Shown here piece after piece: positions 11,927 through 24,679 of a DNA stretch of 64,000 nucleotides; within the stretch, counting starts at the first letter, position 1; each line of letters begins with the position of its first letter. Source of the stretch: Gerris lacustris (taxonomy: Eukaryota; Arthropoda; Insecta; Hemiptera; Gerridae); the NCBI GenBank assembly GCA_951217055.1, contig OX578282.1:40946629-41010628 (forward strand), written 5' to 3'. A program made the translations under genes and the position numbers. The notes under the pieces were generated by a model that was not told where the DNA came from, did not search any database, and was given only the letters and a program-made list of their open reading frames with translations.

Positions 11927-11999
11927 CATCCCTTGTGGGGATCGAACCCACGACCTTTGGATTAGAAGTCCAACGCGCTATCCACTGCGCCAAAGGGAC
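11927..11999 (-). tRNA. tRNA-Arg (anticodon TCT)
   Basis: Same 73-nt cloverleaf as the copy at 7397, anticodon loop CTTCTAA. The single difference seen is in the D loop (AGTGGATA instead of AGAGGATA). Same orientation as the 7.4-kb copy; the foldback element lies between them, as if inserted into a former tandem pair. Probably functional. Confidence 0.94.
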
Positions 12000-13211
12000 T
12001 AGTGGCGGACTGAAGACATTTTTTGCTTGCATTCTAATATGCTAGTACTGTTTAAAAGAGGTCATCTGATGGTTTGATCTTTAAACCATAAATTTAATAA
12101 CAATAATTCATAAATGTAATTCCCATTTTTAAATTATTAAATTGAATTATTTTATTTTATTTTTAATAATTAGTATTTTACTTATTCTTAAAAGCTCTGT
12201 AAGAAAAATCACAGGGAATTAGCAGAATGTAACCAAAAGGAAATAAATACCAATTACATAAATATAGGTAATTCATTTAGATATGAACAAAATTCCACTT
12301 AAAATTTATGGAAATGGAAAATGAATTATTCCAATTAATAATAATAGTTATTCAATGTCATTCCAAAGATTTATTTGTGGTTTTATTTCTCTACTATTTA
12401 CTTTGATTTAAAAAACTACATATATATTTCTTCAATGTATTTTTTTATTAGTATTTTAAAATTAAATATTTTTTATTACATTTATTTTTTTATATAAATA
12501 TTTTTAAAATTTATTATCATCCTACAGCTGGAGATTTTGAGTAATAAATTTACACAGATAAGCACAACATATAATAAAAAACTGCTTTTTACTTGAGTTA
12601 ACACACAAACTTTACTAAAACAGCTCTTATAATTTTAACTTTGATTTTTTGTTTCTTATTACATAACGTATACACTAAATTCTTAATTTTTTCAAGTTTC
12701 TTTTAATATCAAATGCATTTTAAAAATAAAGATAGAGAAACTAAAAGAATTTTAATATAAACAAATAAAAACTTAAATACTTGTTATGTAAACTAAACAA
12801 TTTTACAATACAAACAGCAGAAGTAAATAAATAAATTTTACTTATTACTACGTTTTTATAATAGCTTGCTTTCTTGTTTGTTTGTCCAGTACAATTCTTG
12901 CAATCGATTTTTAACTAACTTCCCGAGTAGCTAGACATTTGAACCTTTTAGAATAGCTCAGGACACGATGATAATGCAATATTTTATTACTTTTAGCCAT
13001 CTTTCAGCAGAATTTAATTCGTTTTCAGCAAATTTTACTGTATGGAAAGTTAGTTCGGAAAAAATCCGCAAGTTATTTTATTTGTTTTGACATTTCCCAT
13101 ATTTACAATCTTCATTTTGACGGGTTTCAAATTTTGTGATTTTTTATTTTAGAGATTAAGATTGAATGACAGCGAAAAAGGAAAAGTTAGCAAAGAAATA
13201 AATTAATTGAC
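12000..13211. other. AT-rich spacer, nothing recognised
   Basis: Extremely AT-rich. No element boundaries or open frames of interest. Confidence 0.5.
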
Positions 13212-13400
13212 GTGTGACATCCAGGTTTGTTTACACTTGTGTCCTAGGTATCGGTTTAATTTTTCTGCATCTGTACTTTTTTACTTGTACACAATTTTCT
13301 TTTTCTTCTCTTACTACCCCTACACGGGGGCATATCAATGGCACGGTTTAGATTCTGTGTTGGCGAGATCCGTTGTACAAAGATTTGTCCTTTTATAGGT
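13212..13400 (-). repeat. dispersed repeat, inverse copy of 16845-17040
   Basis: On the minus strand it reads TCTCGCCAACACAGAATC, AACCGTGCCA, CCCCGTGTAGGGG and TACAGATGCAGAAAAATTAA, matching the + strand at 16845-17040. The 63-codon open frame over it is a by-product. Confidence 0.7.

Positions 13401-14704
<1,304 letters not shown>

Positions 14705-14768
<64 letters not shown>
14705..14768. repeat. (TA)n microsatellite, about 64 bp
   Basis: TA run ending directly at the left arm of the hairpin described next. Confidence 0.97.
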
Positions 14769-14771
<3 letters not shown>

Positions 14772-14806
14772 TGAAGGAGTAGGGTACATACGCACTCATA
14801 CACACA

Positions 14807-14897
<91 letters not shown>

Positions 14898-14940
14898 ATG
14901 TGTGTGTATGAGTGCGTATGTACCCTACTCCTTCATGAAT
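14767..14940. repeat. inverted repeat with a (TA)n centre
   Basis: The left arm 14767-14811 (ATTCATGAAGGAGTAGGG...CACACACATTG) is answered by its complement at 14894-14940, with only a 2-base length difference near the centre. Between them is an 82-bp TA run (14812-14893). The whole can form one long cruciform. Confidence 0.9.
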
Positions 14941-15212
14941 AAAACTTCTAACAGGCATACATTTTTTTCCCCTTCCATCATCTAAAACTACATATTCATT
15001 GGGTAAAAACATTTATTTCAAATGTTTATTAGGGATCATACGTTTAACACATAATACTATTTAATTGTTTATGTAGAAGCACATATTTTAGTTCTAGTAC
15101 AAAAATTATATGGCACATCGTATTAAAGGTCTTTGATATACTATTAGGGAATTGTGTACATGATAGCTTTAAAAGGATTTTATTCATAGGGAATAGAATG
15201 GAAAATTTCAAA

Positions 15213-15253
15213 AAGCAAGTTCTGAGATTATTTAATAATCTCAGAACATGCTT
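15213..15253. repeat. short palindrome
   Basis: GTTCTGAGATTATT is followed by TAATAATCTCAGAAC, flanked by AAGCA/TGCTT. Perfect short hairpin. It lies in open frames on both strands that look like by-products of the symmetry. Confidence 0.8.
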
Positions 15254-15381
15254 CATGTGTCCCGTTGATCCAGAGATTAGCTCACTGAACTTAAAATACA
15301 AAGTTTGTAGGTTCGTTCCTCGTAAGCCATGTAAACAGATGAACATTCTCTTTATAATATCACTAAATTTTTATAAATATA

Positions 15382-15931
15382 CTAGCTGACCCAGCGAACT
15401 TCGTACCGCCTAGTAAACATTAATAACATAAGAAATGTATAGCTGCTACTTTTGAAAAACCTTTTAAATTGTTTATTTAGTTAAATAAGTTGCCTTAGAT
15501 GAAACATTTATATTAAAATTTGCAATATATACTTGTACAATAAACAATAATGGCATAAGAGACATACAGATAAACAAACATTCATTTTTATTTATATAGA
15601 TATTTATATAGAAATATTTTTCGTGTATTTTGCATTTTAAGCCCCTCCTAAATGAAAATATGACAAAAATGTACATAACAACAATTACTGTACTCTTAAA
15701 GAGATTTTCAACGATATGCATTATGATAGGTTTTTATTACTTTGACATTTGTACCCCGTACCCCAGTGTACCAAAATCGGAACATAGTTCTACTAACACA
15801 GAAACCTTCCCGGGAATGCGTCCAACCATTCCCCAAAGTTTCATTGCAATCGGATGAACGGCTTAGGCAGGCATAAGGCATAAGAGACAGACGGACAGAC
15901 AAACAAGCATTCATTTTTATTTATATAGATT
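15382..15931 (+). repeat. dispersed transposon-like repeat (ACTAGCTGACCCAGCGAACT)
   Basis: Starts ACTAGCTGACCCAGCGAACT and ends with AGACAGACGGACAGACAAAC then CATTCATTTTTATTTATATA. A second end-like copy sits at 15555-15605, so this is probably two overlapping or nested truncated copies. The start and tail resemble a non-LTR-derived family that I recall from several insects; that recall is not verified here. Confidence 0.6.
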
Positions 15932-16434
15932 GGCCAATCTTAGTTATTAACTGTGCGAGGTCATTTATGAATAATATGACACTGTATATGAAAGTTTACT
16001 TATTGCAATATTTGTTATGACAATTTCTACACCCGGAATTTTTAAGTTTGAAACCTTTTTCTATGTTTTATTTGGTTTAAATTTGTTAAAATAGAATTTC
16101 TTATGTTAACATATACAGTAAACTCTGTCTACACTGAAGAGCTCAGGTTACAAAAAAAACAAAAAAAAATAATCACCTCAGCAGGTTTTCATTTCAGCTT
16201 GTACGTGTTCTTTTACAAATAAGAAACGTTTCAAGAAAATGTTTCACCCTCTAACAGGTTTTCAGCTTTGACAGGTTTTACTATATGTTTATATGATATG
16301 TTATTTATTAGGATTTAAGGAAATAATGTAACTTCTATAAATACCTACTTACAATACATTCAATCCTCTAGAATTCAGAATGTTATTTATGTATTTAATA
16401 TACAATTTTGTTTATAAAATATAGTGTGCTAGAT
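15932..16434. other. AT-rich spacer, nothing recognised
   Basis: No gene or repeat recognised. Confidence 0.45.
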
Positions 16435-16470
16435 AGATTTAGTTGATTTTAGTATTGTCATTTATATCTA

Positions 16471-16542
16471 GTCCTCTTGGCGCAGAGGAATGCGCAATGA
16501 ACTTCCATTCCAGAGTTTGTGAGTTCGATCCCCATAGGGTTG
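16471..16542 (+). pseudogene. tRNA-Arg-derived pseudogene, copy 1
   Basis: Aligns with the tRNA-Arg(TCT) genes at the start (TCTTGGCGCAGAGGA) and the B box (GAGTTCGATCCCCAT). The anticodon region is mutated (ATGAA-CTTCCAT-TCCAG), so the anticodon stem no longer pairs and the loop would read TCC. T-arm and acceptor pairing are also damaged. Decayed gene or tRNA-derived repeat. Confidence 0.75.
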
Positions 16543-16616
16543 CAAGCAATGTAGAATGTTTTATAAATCCATTTAGATTTAGATTTAGTTGATTTTAGTA
16601 TTGTCATTTATATCTA

Positions 16617-16688
16617 GTCCTCTTGGCGCAGAGGAATGCGCAATGAACTTCCATTCCAGAGTTTGTGAGTTCGATCCCCATAGGGTTG
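16617..16688 (+). pseudogene. tRNA-Arg-derived pseudogene, copy 2
   Basis: Identical to the copy at 16471-16542, carried by the second unit of the 146-bp duplication. Confidence 0.75.
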
Positions 16689-16844
16689 CAAGCAATGTAG
16701 AATGTTTTATAAATCCATTTGCAGATGCCATTTATAATATTGGACTAGAATACATAGAAATAATTTAAGATGTGCAGTAATTCAAATAATAGAATATAAT
16801 AATAATAATAATAATATAATCCTTAACTTATAAAAGCACAAAAC

Positions 16845-17040
16845 TTTGTACCTGGGATCTCGCTAACGCCGAATCAAAACCGTGCCAACGATATTTATGT
16901 CCACGTGTAGGGGACGGCGAGAGAAGAAAAATGAGCCCAATATCAAGGGAATTGATAAGGTTTTTGCCTTGTACGGGTACAAGTAAAGATTGTACAGATG
17001 CAGAAAAAATTAACCTATAAGGTAAACAAAAACACGGGAC
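16845..17040 (+). repeat. dispersed repeat, direct copy of 13212-13400 (minus)
   Basis: GGATCTCGCTAACGCCGAAT, AACCGTGCCAACGATAT, CACGTGTAGGGG and GTACAGATGCAGAAAAAATT match the inverse copy. No coding sequence. Confidence 0.7.
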
Positions 17041-17841
17041 GGTACGAAAAAAGCTAAAAACTACAAAAGTTTTTGTGCTGAAAGGTTACAATCTATTCTC
17101 TATGGTTACAATTAAACCTCGTAAACAAGAGAAGGTTATAACTAGTTACTGTATAGTATCTTACAAGTTATGCTATACACGTACTGTTTAGTATTTTTTC
17201 TTTATGATAAATTCTTAATAATTAATAAATAAATTATTATAGTATTTTTTTTTTAATTCTTTTAATTTTTACAGCCAAAAAATTGCGCAACAGAAATATT
17301 TACAGCCATGAACCTAAATAACAGGAATCATTCGGAAGTAATACATTTTTCTTAAAACTATTTTGAACTTTGCTTGGCTAAGACTTATAACAAGGAATAC
17401 TAAAGAGACTGTTCTTTGTTTGAATGAAAATATAGTATTTTGATACTTCAATTTAGCTGAATAATATTCAATAGGACTTATAATTTGTTATTTCTTTAAG
17501 ATAAATCCCATTCATTACTTTTAAAATACTCTACTCATTATACCCCGGAGTATAAAATGTGGTTTGGCGATTGCTTCAACTAAATTTGACTGATAAAAAT
17601 CCAATTACTAAGTGCTAAATAAGTATGTTAGGCACTTTCAAATGATTCAAAATAAAAATCAAACATCATGGTTGCATATTTGTTGGTAATCTTCTTGAAG
17701 GGTATGCTGGTTTTGAATGCGATGAAGTATATTATGATGAACTTATCGATGAAAATAAATTTATTTAAGGAAGAAAAATCAATTATTTTTGTTTTGTTAC
17801 TTTTGTTTATGGTTATTAGTGCTGCTATTTTAGATTTTCGG
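17041..17841. other. AT-rich spacer, nothing recognised
   Basis: No gene or element recognised. Confidence 0.45.
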
Positions 17842-18224
17842 ATCCAAAAAAATCGGAGCTTCATTTTTTTTTTTTTATCGCTTCATTTTGATGTTCTGAA
17901 AAACATATTGAAAATCGGCAACGAGATCGTGGTCGCGTTATTATATAGATATTCAAGGGCCAAGGTCAACAAATTCGGTTTTTTAGCGAATATCTCGCTT
18001 CCTATGACTCGGACACCAATCAAGGTGGTGACAATCGCAATAGCGAAACATTGTTTTATGTCTAACGGACAGGTCCCACCTTGAATGTGGAACGTGGTAT
18101 GAAAAATTTGAAAGAAAGAAGTATCAAAAGATTACTGAATATCTATTAACACGACCGCGATCTTGTTGCCGATTTTCAATATGTTTTCCAGAACTTCAAA
18201 TTGAAGCTCCGATTTTTTTTTGGA
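17842..18224. mobile_element. inverted-repeat element (MITE-like), about 380 bp
   Basis: The left arm (TCCAAAAAAATCGGAGCTTC ... TATTGAAAATCGGCAACGAG ATC) is mirrored by GATCTTGTTGCCGATTTTCA ... GAAGCTCCGATTTTTTTTTGGA. A 138-codon open frame (17668-18084) runs into the left arm. It is Lys/Ile/Leu-rich and matches nothing I know, so I do not call it a gene. Confidence 0.65.
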
Positions 18225-18495
18225 AGAGAAGCCATATTTATAACTAAAATAACGACTATATATTTATTTTTATTAAATAAAATTGAGTTTCAAACCTTTT
18301 AGCTTTATACTTATTGGATAACCAAGCATATTTAATAATATGCTTAAAAATGGAATTGTTTATTCATTTTTCCATATCATTTAAAAAAATTGCTCTTCCT
18401 TTCGAACGCCGTGGGTGCTCGGTCCCTGGTTCTAGAATATATAATATAATTTAAATAATAGAAATAATTTAAGATGTGCAGTGGAATTTATCCCC

Positions 18496-18568
18496 GTCCC
18501 TTTGGCGCAGAGGATAGCGCGTTGGACTTCTAATCCAAAGGTCGTGGGTTCGATCCCCACAAGGGATG
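18496..18568 (+). tRNA. tRNA-Arg (anticodon TCT)
   Basis: 73-nt cloverleaf matching the 7397 copy on the other strand: acceptor GTCCCTT/AAGGGAT, anticodon arm TTGGA-CTTCTAA-TCCAA, T arm GTGGG-TTCGATC-CCCAC. Intronless. The only intact member of the cluster on the + strand. Confidence 0.95.
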
Positions 18569-18772
18569 CAATCAATTTTATAGAGTAGAAGTCCGATGAC
18601 CGGTATTATGAGACTATTCGCGGTATGTAAAGACAGACGCGCACTAGGAAAACAGCCCTTTAGACTCTAATTGCCCGTATTGCCCTGACCAGAATTAGTC
18701 GCTCGAGTACGCCACCAATGTGCCTTTAATTTTTATGATTTTTTCCAAGTATACTTGAAATATCTGACACAG

Positions 18773-19150
18773 TTTTAGGTTTCTGTACAAAGTACAAAAA
18801 GAAACCTTATATAATATAACGGCTCAGTCTGTCTGTCCGTTGCTTGTTTCTATTCATAAACTACTATAGCTAGGAACATGAAATACGGCACACAGGTGCA
18901 TCTTGGCATTTGAGACAACTGGACACATTTTGGATTTATCACACTTAATATTTTCAAGATAGCAGCCAATATGGCGGGCGACTAAAAAAAGTTTTTAGTC
19001 ACCATTACATGTTATACATCAAGTTAAAGGTCTTGAAGTGTAGAAAAATAATATGCAACTATTATAATTTTACAATTATAATTTTAACTTAATTGTACAG
19101 AAACCGGCGATTATCGCCTCATGTACTTACGTGAAGCGCGCCTTACTTGT
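18773..19150 (+). repeat. dispersed repeat copy A (GGTTTCTGTACAAAGTAC family)
   Basis: Starts TTTTAGGTTTCTGTACAAAG and ends near ACAGAAACCGGCGATTATCG. The termini share an inverted GTTTCTGTAC. Nearly the same as 19296-19680 in the same orientation. Confidence 0.85.
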
Positions 19151-19227
19151 TGTTGTGAATAAGATGTGTTGTAATTTGTTCTACTTAGCTACAATTATTT
19201 TAAATAATATTCCACAGAATATTTTTT

Positions 19228-19280
19228 GCCTCTTTGGCACGGATGATTTCCCATTGGGACGGGACCCCACAAGAGACACA
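19228..19280 (+). pseudogene. deleted tRNA-like fragment
   Basis: GCCTCTTTGGCACGGATGAT followed by CCCATTGGGACGGGACCCCA and CAAGAGACA recalls the tRNA-Arg genes with the anticodon-to-T-arm part deleted. Confidence 0.4.
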
Positions 19281-19295
19281 TAATCATGGGTTGAT

Positions 19296-19680
19296 TTTTA
19301 GGTTTCTGTACAAAGTACAAAAAGAAACCTTATATAACGGCTCTGTCTGTCTGTCCGTTGCTTGTTTCTATTCATAAACTACTATAGCTAGGAACATGAA
19401 ATTCGGCACACAGGTGCATCTCGGCATTTGAGACAACTGGACACATTTTGGATTTTTCACACTTAATATTTTCAAGATGGCGGCCAATATGGCGAGTGAA
19501 CTAAACATTGCTTTAGTTACCAGAACATATTATACATCAATTTTAAGGTCTTGAAGAGTAGAAAAAGAATATTACTATTAAAATTAGTTTAATTATATTA
19601 CACGTAATAATTTTAACTTTAATGTACAGAAACCGGCGATTATCGCCCCACGTACTTACGTGAAGCACGCCCTACTTGTT
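19296..19680 (+). repeat. dispersed repeat copy B (GGTTTCTGTACAAAGTAC family)
   Basis: Direct copy of 18773-19150 after a 145-bp spacer that holds the tRNA-like fragment. Differences include TATATAATATAACGG against TATATAACGG. Confidence 0.85.
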
Positions 19681-19776
19681 TGTATATGCTCTTATCAATT
19701 AAAAACAACTTGGCTGAAAAGCGTTCAGAAAGTCGCATGACATACATCATTTCATAACATTTATATTATTAAATTA

Positions 19777-19984
19777 TTATTATTATTATACTACTGTACA
19801 TGTTCATGACAATGATTACTGCCAGTTATTAAGGCATTGAAAATGAGAGAAATTTTGATAAATCATTTTCTCGATTGAAAATGAGCATTGAAAATGAGAG
19901 AAATTTTGATAACTCATTTTCAATGCCTTAATAACTGGCAGTAATCATTGTTATGAACATGTACAGTAGTATAATAATAATAAT
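19777..19984. repeat. near-perfect palindrome with internal direct repeats
   Basis: The left arm (TACTACTGTACATGTTCATG, ACTGCCAGTTATTAAGGCAT) is mirrored on the right. The GCATTGAAAATGAGAGAAAT unit appears twice around the centre. Only single-base differences were seen between the arms. MITE or recent inverted duplication. Confidence 0.85.
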
Positions 19985-21429
19985 GTTCTATATTTCATAA
20001 AAAAAAAAATTATAATAATAATAATTCCAGCTATAAAAACTCAATTTAATCAAAACTTAATAAAATCTTTATCTAAGGTTTGCTAATAACTATTCTGAAA
20101 AAATAAATAAACCTTTTTCATAATATATTTAATACATGTATAAAAAGAAATACAAAAAAAATCTGTAAAATAATTTTGTATTAACATTTTAAACATTTTT
20201 TGTTTAGCAAACCTACTCTTTGGTAAGTAGAACTTAAATCAAAATTTTCTGAAAGAAATAATTTATTTTATATTTATTTGGTACGATTTGTATTGTTAAT
20301 TAATTTGTTTAAAGAAATTAACAGGCAAATATTATGGTTTTTTGTATTTATTTATTTTTTTTTTTGTATTTTTTTTTTTTTGTATTTTTTTTTTTTTTTA
20401 CCAATAAGCTTTAATTGAAAGTGCAATGTAATAGTGTTTTATCTTTAATAATTCCCCCCCCCTCTAATCTTTTAAATTTTAAATCATTCTCTCTTTTATC
20501 TTATTTTAATCTAAACAGTTTATTTTTATATTTTGATTTCTCATTCAATGTTTCATCTTTCATCTTTTTCCCTTCCTCTATAATAATAATAATATCAAGA
20601 TTTATCAAGCCTATGGATGTTATCAAGAAATAAATCACAGATGAGATAAGAATTCATATAATTAAGGCTAAAAAGAAGATTTATTACAGGGGGCGCTTAA
20701 TTGCTCCCTTAGGTATAAACCCTTTTAACTAACAGCGCCTCTAGAGCTTGATAAATAAACTGAACCTTACTAAATAGCACAAGATTTTTATTTATGTATT
20801 CGATTATACTAAAGAGAGAAATAAAATTTAAAAAATTGCATACATGCTAATGGACACAACTATGTAACAAAGCCTTGAAGTTTAAGATAGGGAAAAAAAT
20901 GTTGCGCTTCGGTCGTGAAATTTAAAAAATAATTTATTCGAAAATTTAAAGAAGGTAGTGGTCGAAATATGAAATTTTATTATCAGTTTTGATGTGTGAA
21001 CCAATCAACCAGTGTAATGTTTAAATGTAATAAGTAATAACCAATTGTAATGGAAGGGAAAAAGATGAAAGTGAGTCCCACCGCCAGTAATCGAACACCT
21101 GAATATCTGATCTAGCAGGACGAATAAACCTAAATAATTTCCTAATTTCAGCTCGATTTTGGATTTAGTCCGAACTTATCATAGTACATAAAGAAGAAAT
21201 CATCCTTTGAAGTTACAGACAGAAAACAATATCCAAAATTAATTATAGTAAATGAATCCAGAGTCTCGTTATAGACATAGGTCTCGTGTATTGTAAAAAT
21301 TACTCGTCCAAATTTATTGAAATTTGAATGATAGGTCATAATTAATCCACTCGTAGTACCATACTAATTTCAACCTTCTGCGCTTATACCTTTATCTTCC
21401 ACATGCACAAAAACTCGCGTTTCCAATAT
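19985..21429. other. low-complexity AT-rich sequence, nothing recognised
   Basis: Long T runs at 20345-20400. A weak tRNA-like patch on the minus strand (about 21080-21130) is too degraded to call. Confidence 0.45.
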
Positions 21430-22065
21430 GGAGGCCATTTTACCCCCAAAAAATTAAAACAAACCTAAAATGTACCCCCCCCCCTGTACTGGGGGGGGGG
21501 GGAGGGTAAAAGGGTTTCGTTGGTATCGTAACCATGAAATTAGTATAAGGGGGGGGGGGGGTGTAAAATGTTATGTTTTTTCACAAAATTAAATATTTTC
21601 CAGATGTGTTATATATTTTTGTAATCTACTCTTCAATACCTTTCATTTGATACCCCACTCAAAATTTAAAAAAAATATTTTTTCCCCGTGACAGGAATTA
21701 GCCGCCATTTTGGATTCCCAGTTAATCGGATCAAATTGCTATTCTTATTTTTTCATTGGCTCATCAGACCGCACATTTTGCATATTTTTCTATATTTTTA
21801 GTAACAGCTGAAATATAGTTTTAGGGGGGGGGGGGACACGCATAATTTTGATGTTTTTTGACAAAATGGCGCAGAAAAATTAACATGTTCCTCAAGTGTT
21901 ATATATTTTTGTAATCTACTCTTCAATACCTTTCATTTGATACCCCACACAAAATTTTAAAAAAATATATTTTTTCGTGAAACTTTTTGTAAATATTTTT
22001 GTTAAAAAAAAATATATATATACTGCCAATTGGTGTGGCTCATAGCTTCCTTGCATCCTATTTAA
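21430..22065. repeat. composite decayed repeat with G/C homopolymers
   Basis: TGTTATATATTTTTGTAATC followed by TACTCTTCAATACCTTTCAT occurs twice (about 21608 and 21898) and again near 50515-50545. CAGGAATTAGCCGCCATTTT is shared with 50593-50615. Runs of C or G of about 10-13 interrupt it. It ends with the AGTGTGGCACATAGCTTCC-type module (about 22018-22062), also at 44150-44215 and, inverted, 63600-63655. Confidence 0.65.
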
Positions 22066-23130
22066 GTTTTTACAAAAAACCATTATTGTCAAAAAAAAAA
22101 AATTGATTTTTTTTTTTTTTCAATTTTAGCCCCTCACATCACAACTAGAAATAACACAAAATTTAATCTACTATTCAAGAGCTTTTCAACGATATACATC
22201 ATATTATAAAAGATTAACTTTAACATTTGTACCCCTGTACTCTGAGGTACCAAAATTATATTTTTAAAAAACAAACAATACAAAAGGGCATTAATTAAAC
22301 TAATAAATAAATATAAATAAACAACCTAATAACAAACAATTATTTAAACCCTTTAACCTACAACAAAATTAAAAATCGGTACAAAAGTACGTGTAAATTT
22401 TTTAACAAAAATAAACCAATACAATAGCTTTAATAATACATATCAAGACCTTTCAAATGATATACGACACAATATCAAAAACCAAAAAAGTGGTCACATA
22501 ACACGGCACACGGGAAAAGGATTACTCTCAAGTTCTCAGCAAATAGGATGAACTAATGAAATAATAAATAAAAATATATATAATCAATTTAAAGAGCATT
22601 AGTGTGAGATTCAAGCGACTCATTCAGAAATGAAATCGGTCAACTATTATAGAAACTATGGCCTTTCAAAGACAAAAAGAAAAAATAAATAAAACCAAAA
22701 AATACCAAAATTATCACCATCTATGGTACAACCGATGATGATACGACAAAAAGTCATAGGACCAAAGTTGTAGATCTTTTAAAATCAGTTACCGCTGGTG
22801 CAATCCGTTTTCCAATACGACTTACCGTTTAACCGCAATAAGTCCCCAATACAGCTTAAAAATCAAGTCGGTCATTTTTATTTTTTTAAGGGGGGAAGGA
22901 GGGGAAAAAGTGAACTTTGTATAATTATTATGGTTCACAATATGGACGTTGCGCGTCGAATAGCCGCAAGTCTCTAGCTCTTCTGGAAGTGGGTAAACAT
23001 TAATATCAGTCAATGAGATAGTTAGCCATGCGGCTTTATAGTACATAGACATAATAATTTAGCACGATTTAAAGAGCGCAGACAGTTGAATCATAAACAT
23101 TTCATAAAAATCAGGATGATTTCTTTTTAA
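22066..23130. other. AT-rich sequence, nothing recognised
   Basis: Contains parts that read like the surrounding decayed repeats. No gene. Confidence 0.4.
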
Positions 23131-23456
23131 AGATATAGCTGTAAATAAATGTATGTTTGTGAGCATGTGGAAGATAAACAAATATGCGCAGAAGGTTGAA
23201 ACTTATATGGTACCAACAATGGGCTGATTATGACCTACTAACTAAATTTCATTAAAATCGGACAAATAGTTTTTAAGATATGGCGGTTCTCAAAAATTGA
23301 GCGACAGACTGACCGACAGACAGGCACGGGACCAAAAATGTTCCCTGATGTCTGAAACGGATTTCTGTCTTGGAATTTTTTAAATCGGAGATATAATTTT
23401 TTTTCGTTCTTCAGAACGATCACATAGCTTCCGTTACCTTCGGTAAGCTCGGAAGC
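23131..23456 (+). repeat. dispersed repeat, AAATCGGAC/CGGTAAGCTC family
   Basis: Best-preserved relative of 9451-9728. Ends TTCGGTAAGCTCGGAAGCA. An internal GACAGACTGACCGACAGACA stretch corresponds to the expanded (CAGA)n of the 44.6-kb copy. Confidence 0.8.
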
Positions 23457-23785
23457 AAAAATAAAATAAAAATAATAATAATAATAATGTATTTATGAAT
23501 TCTTATGACCGAAGAAACCTTTTTAGTAACTAGCTGGCAAGTACTTGACGGGATTTTTCATTAATAAACAAGTGTCCGGAAATACTTATGTATCGAGATA
23601 GAGTGAAATAAATCCGCTTTCACCCCAGGACTCTCCCGGCGATATATAATTACAATATGTCCTACGTAAAAGTTGAATCATTGCAACCTGTGAAAGAACC
23701 ACAACTATTTTCGTAATTTCCATTTTAGGTGTGTCACAAATTAGTCTTTATTAGATAAATTAGCGTTTGATTGAAAATGTATCAT

Positions 23786-24180
23786 TTTACAAATATTGAA
23801 TTAGCAGACATGCATATTGCCTACGGAGCAGCGAGCAGCTTACGGTAATGCTAACAAAGCAAGGCGAATTTATGCGAAGCAGCATCCTCAGCGTCACATT
23901 CCCTGTCACAAATCATTTTTAAGATTGGATCAGCGGATTCGAGATATTGGTGAAGATAAAGATAGTAAATAAAATAGATCCGGGAGCCAATCGTACTGTC
24001 CAAAATGTTGACTTTGAGGACCAAGTTTTGCAACAATTTGAATATAACCGGAAAACAAGCACTCGTGCCATTGCCTAAGCGATCAATAATGAACAAGCCA
24101 CACATCTGTATAAAGGGTATTAAAGGAATACCAGAAGCATCTGTTTCACATTAAAAAATTGCAATTGTTAATTCCATCTA
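23786..24180 (+). pseudogene. DUF4817-type (transposon-associated helix-turn-helix) pseudogene
   Basis: Broken reading frames give in order FTNIELADMHIAYG, then after a frameshift YGNANKARRIYAKQHPQRHI with a following FLRLDQRIRDIG, then in another frame VQNVDFEDQVLQQFEYN with TSTRAIA, then V*RVLKEYQKHLFHI. This order (FTNEEY-AD start, ARRLYxERFPxR, F-xRLxQRLRxTG, STR, VWRVL) is that of the DUF4817 N-terminal domain found with transposase-like genes in insects. At least two frameshifts and several stops, including one at the usual Trp of VWRVL. Plainly dead. No DDE part was found downstream. Confidence 0.72.
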
Positions 24181-24679
24181 ATTATCCCAACTAGCACTTG
24201 AATAGATTTCTAGTTTATCTTGACACCGAGAAATTTCTTGACACTATCTTCTTTATAAAATATATTTATTTAAGTTCCCTCCCACCGACACCCTGTATTT
24301 ACGAGTATATGGTAAACTAATGGGAGTATCATATACATGATCACCAGTTAAAAATAAGAATAAATTAAAGCCAATCATTTATGTTTTGTAAAAACTTCTA
24401 TTTAAAGTACTAAAAAACTGATAATTTCAATTCTTTTATTTTTTTATTCTTTTCTTTTTTAAAATAAACTTATAAATTTATAGCATAATTTATCATGAAT
24501 ATATTTTATGATAATCAGATAAGTTAACTATTGTGAGTTTCTTAATTTTTGTACATAATTGCACATTTTATTCGAAGAAAGGGGGGTAATGTGTCACATT
24601 ACTCTCTACATATTATTATATCACATTACTCAGGTACATGTCGAGGGTCATTTACTCACATACTATAAAAATTACATAT
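24181..24679. other. AT-rich spacer
   Basis: CCCACCGACACCCTGTATTT at about 24281-24300 resembles the end of a transposon and may close the DUF4817 remnant; not established. Confidence 0.35.

Larger units (their letters stand above)
16435..16720 (+). repeat. exact tandem duplication, 146-bp period
   Basis: 16435-16574 and 16581-16720 appear identical, joined by an extra AGATTT. Each unit contains one tRNA-like sequence. The absence of differences indicates a recent duplication or homogenisation. Confidence 0.9.

Noticed and set aside
15044..15389. Overlapping open frames of 63 and 100 codons on opposite strands
   Set aside because: They share a palindrome and low-complexity flanks; no domain or codon signal.
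17668..18084. 138-codon hydrophobic open frame
   Set aside because: AT-driven Ile/Leu/Lys composition, enters an inverted-repeat element, no recognisable domain.
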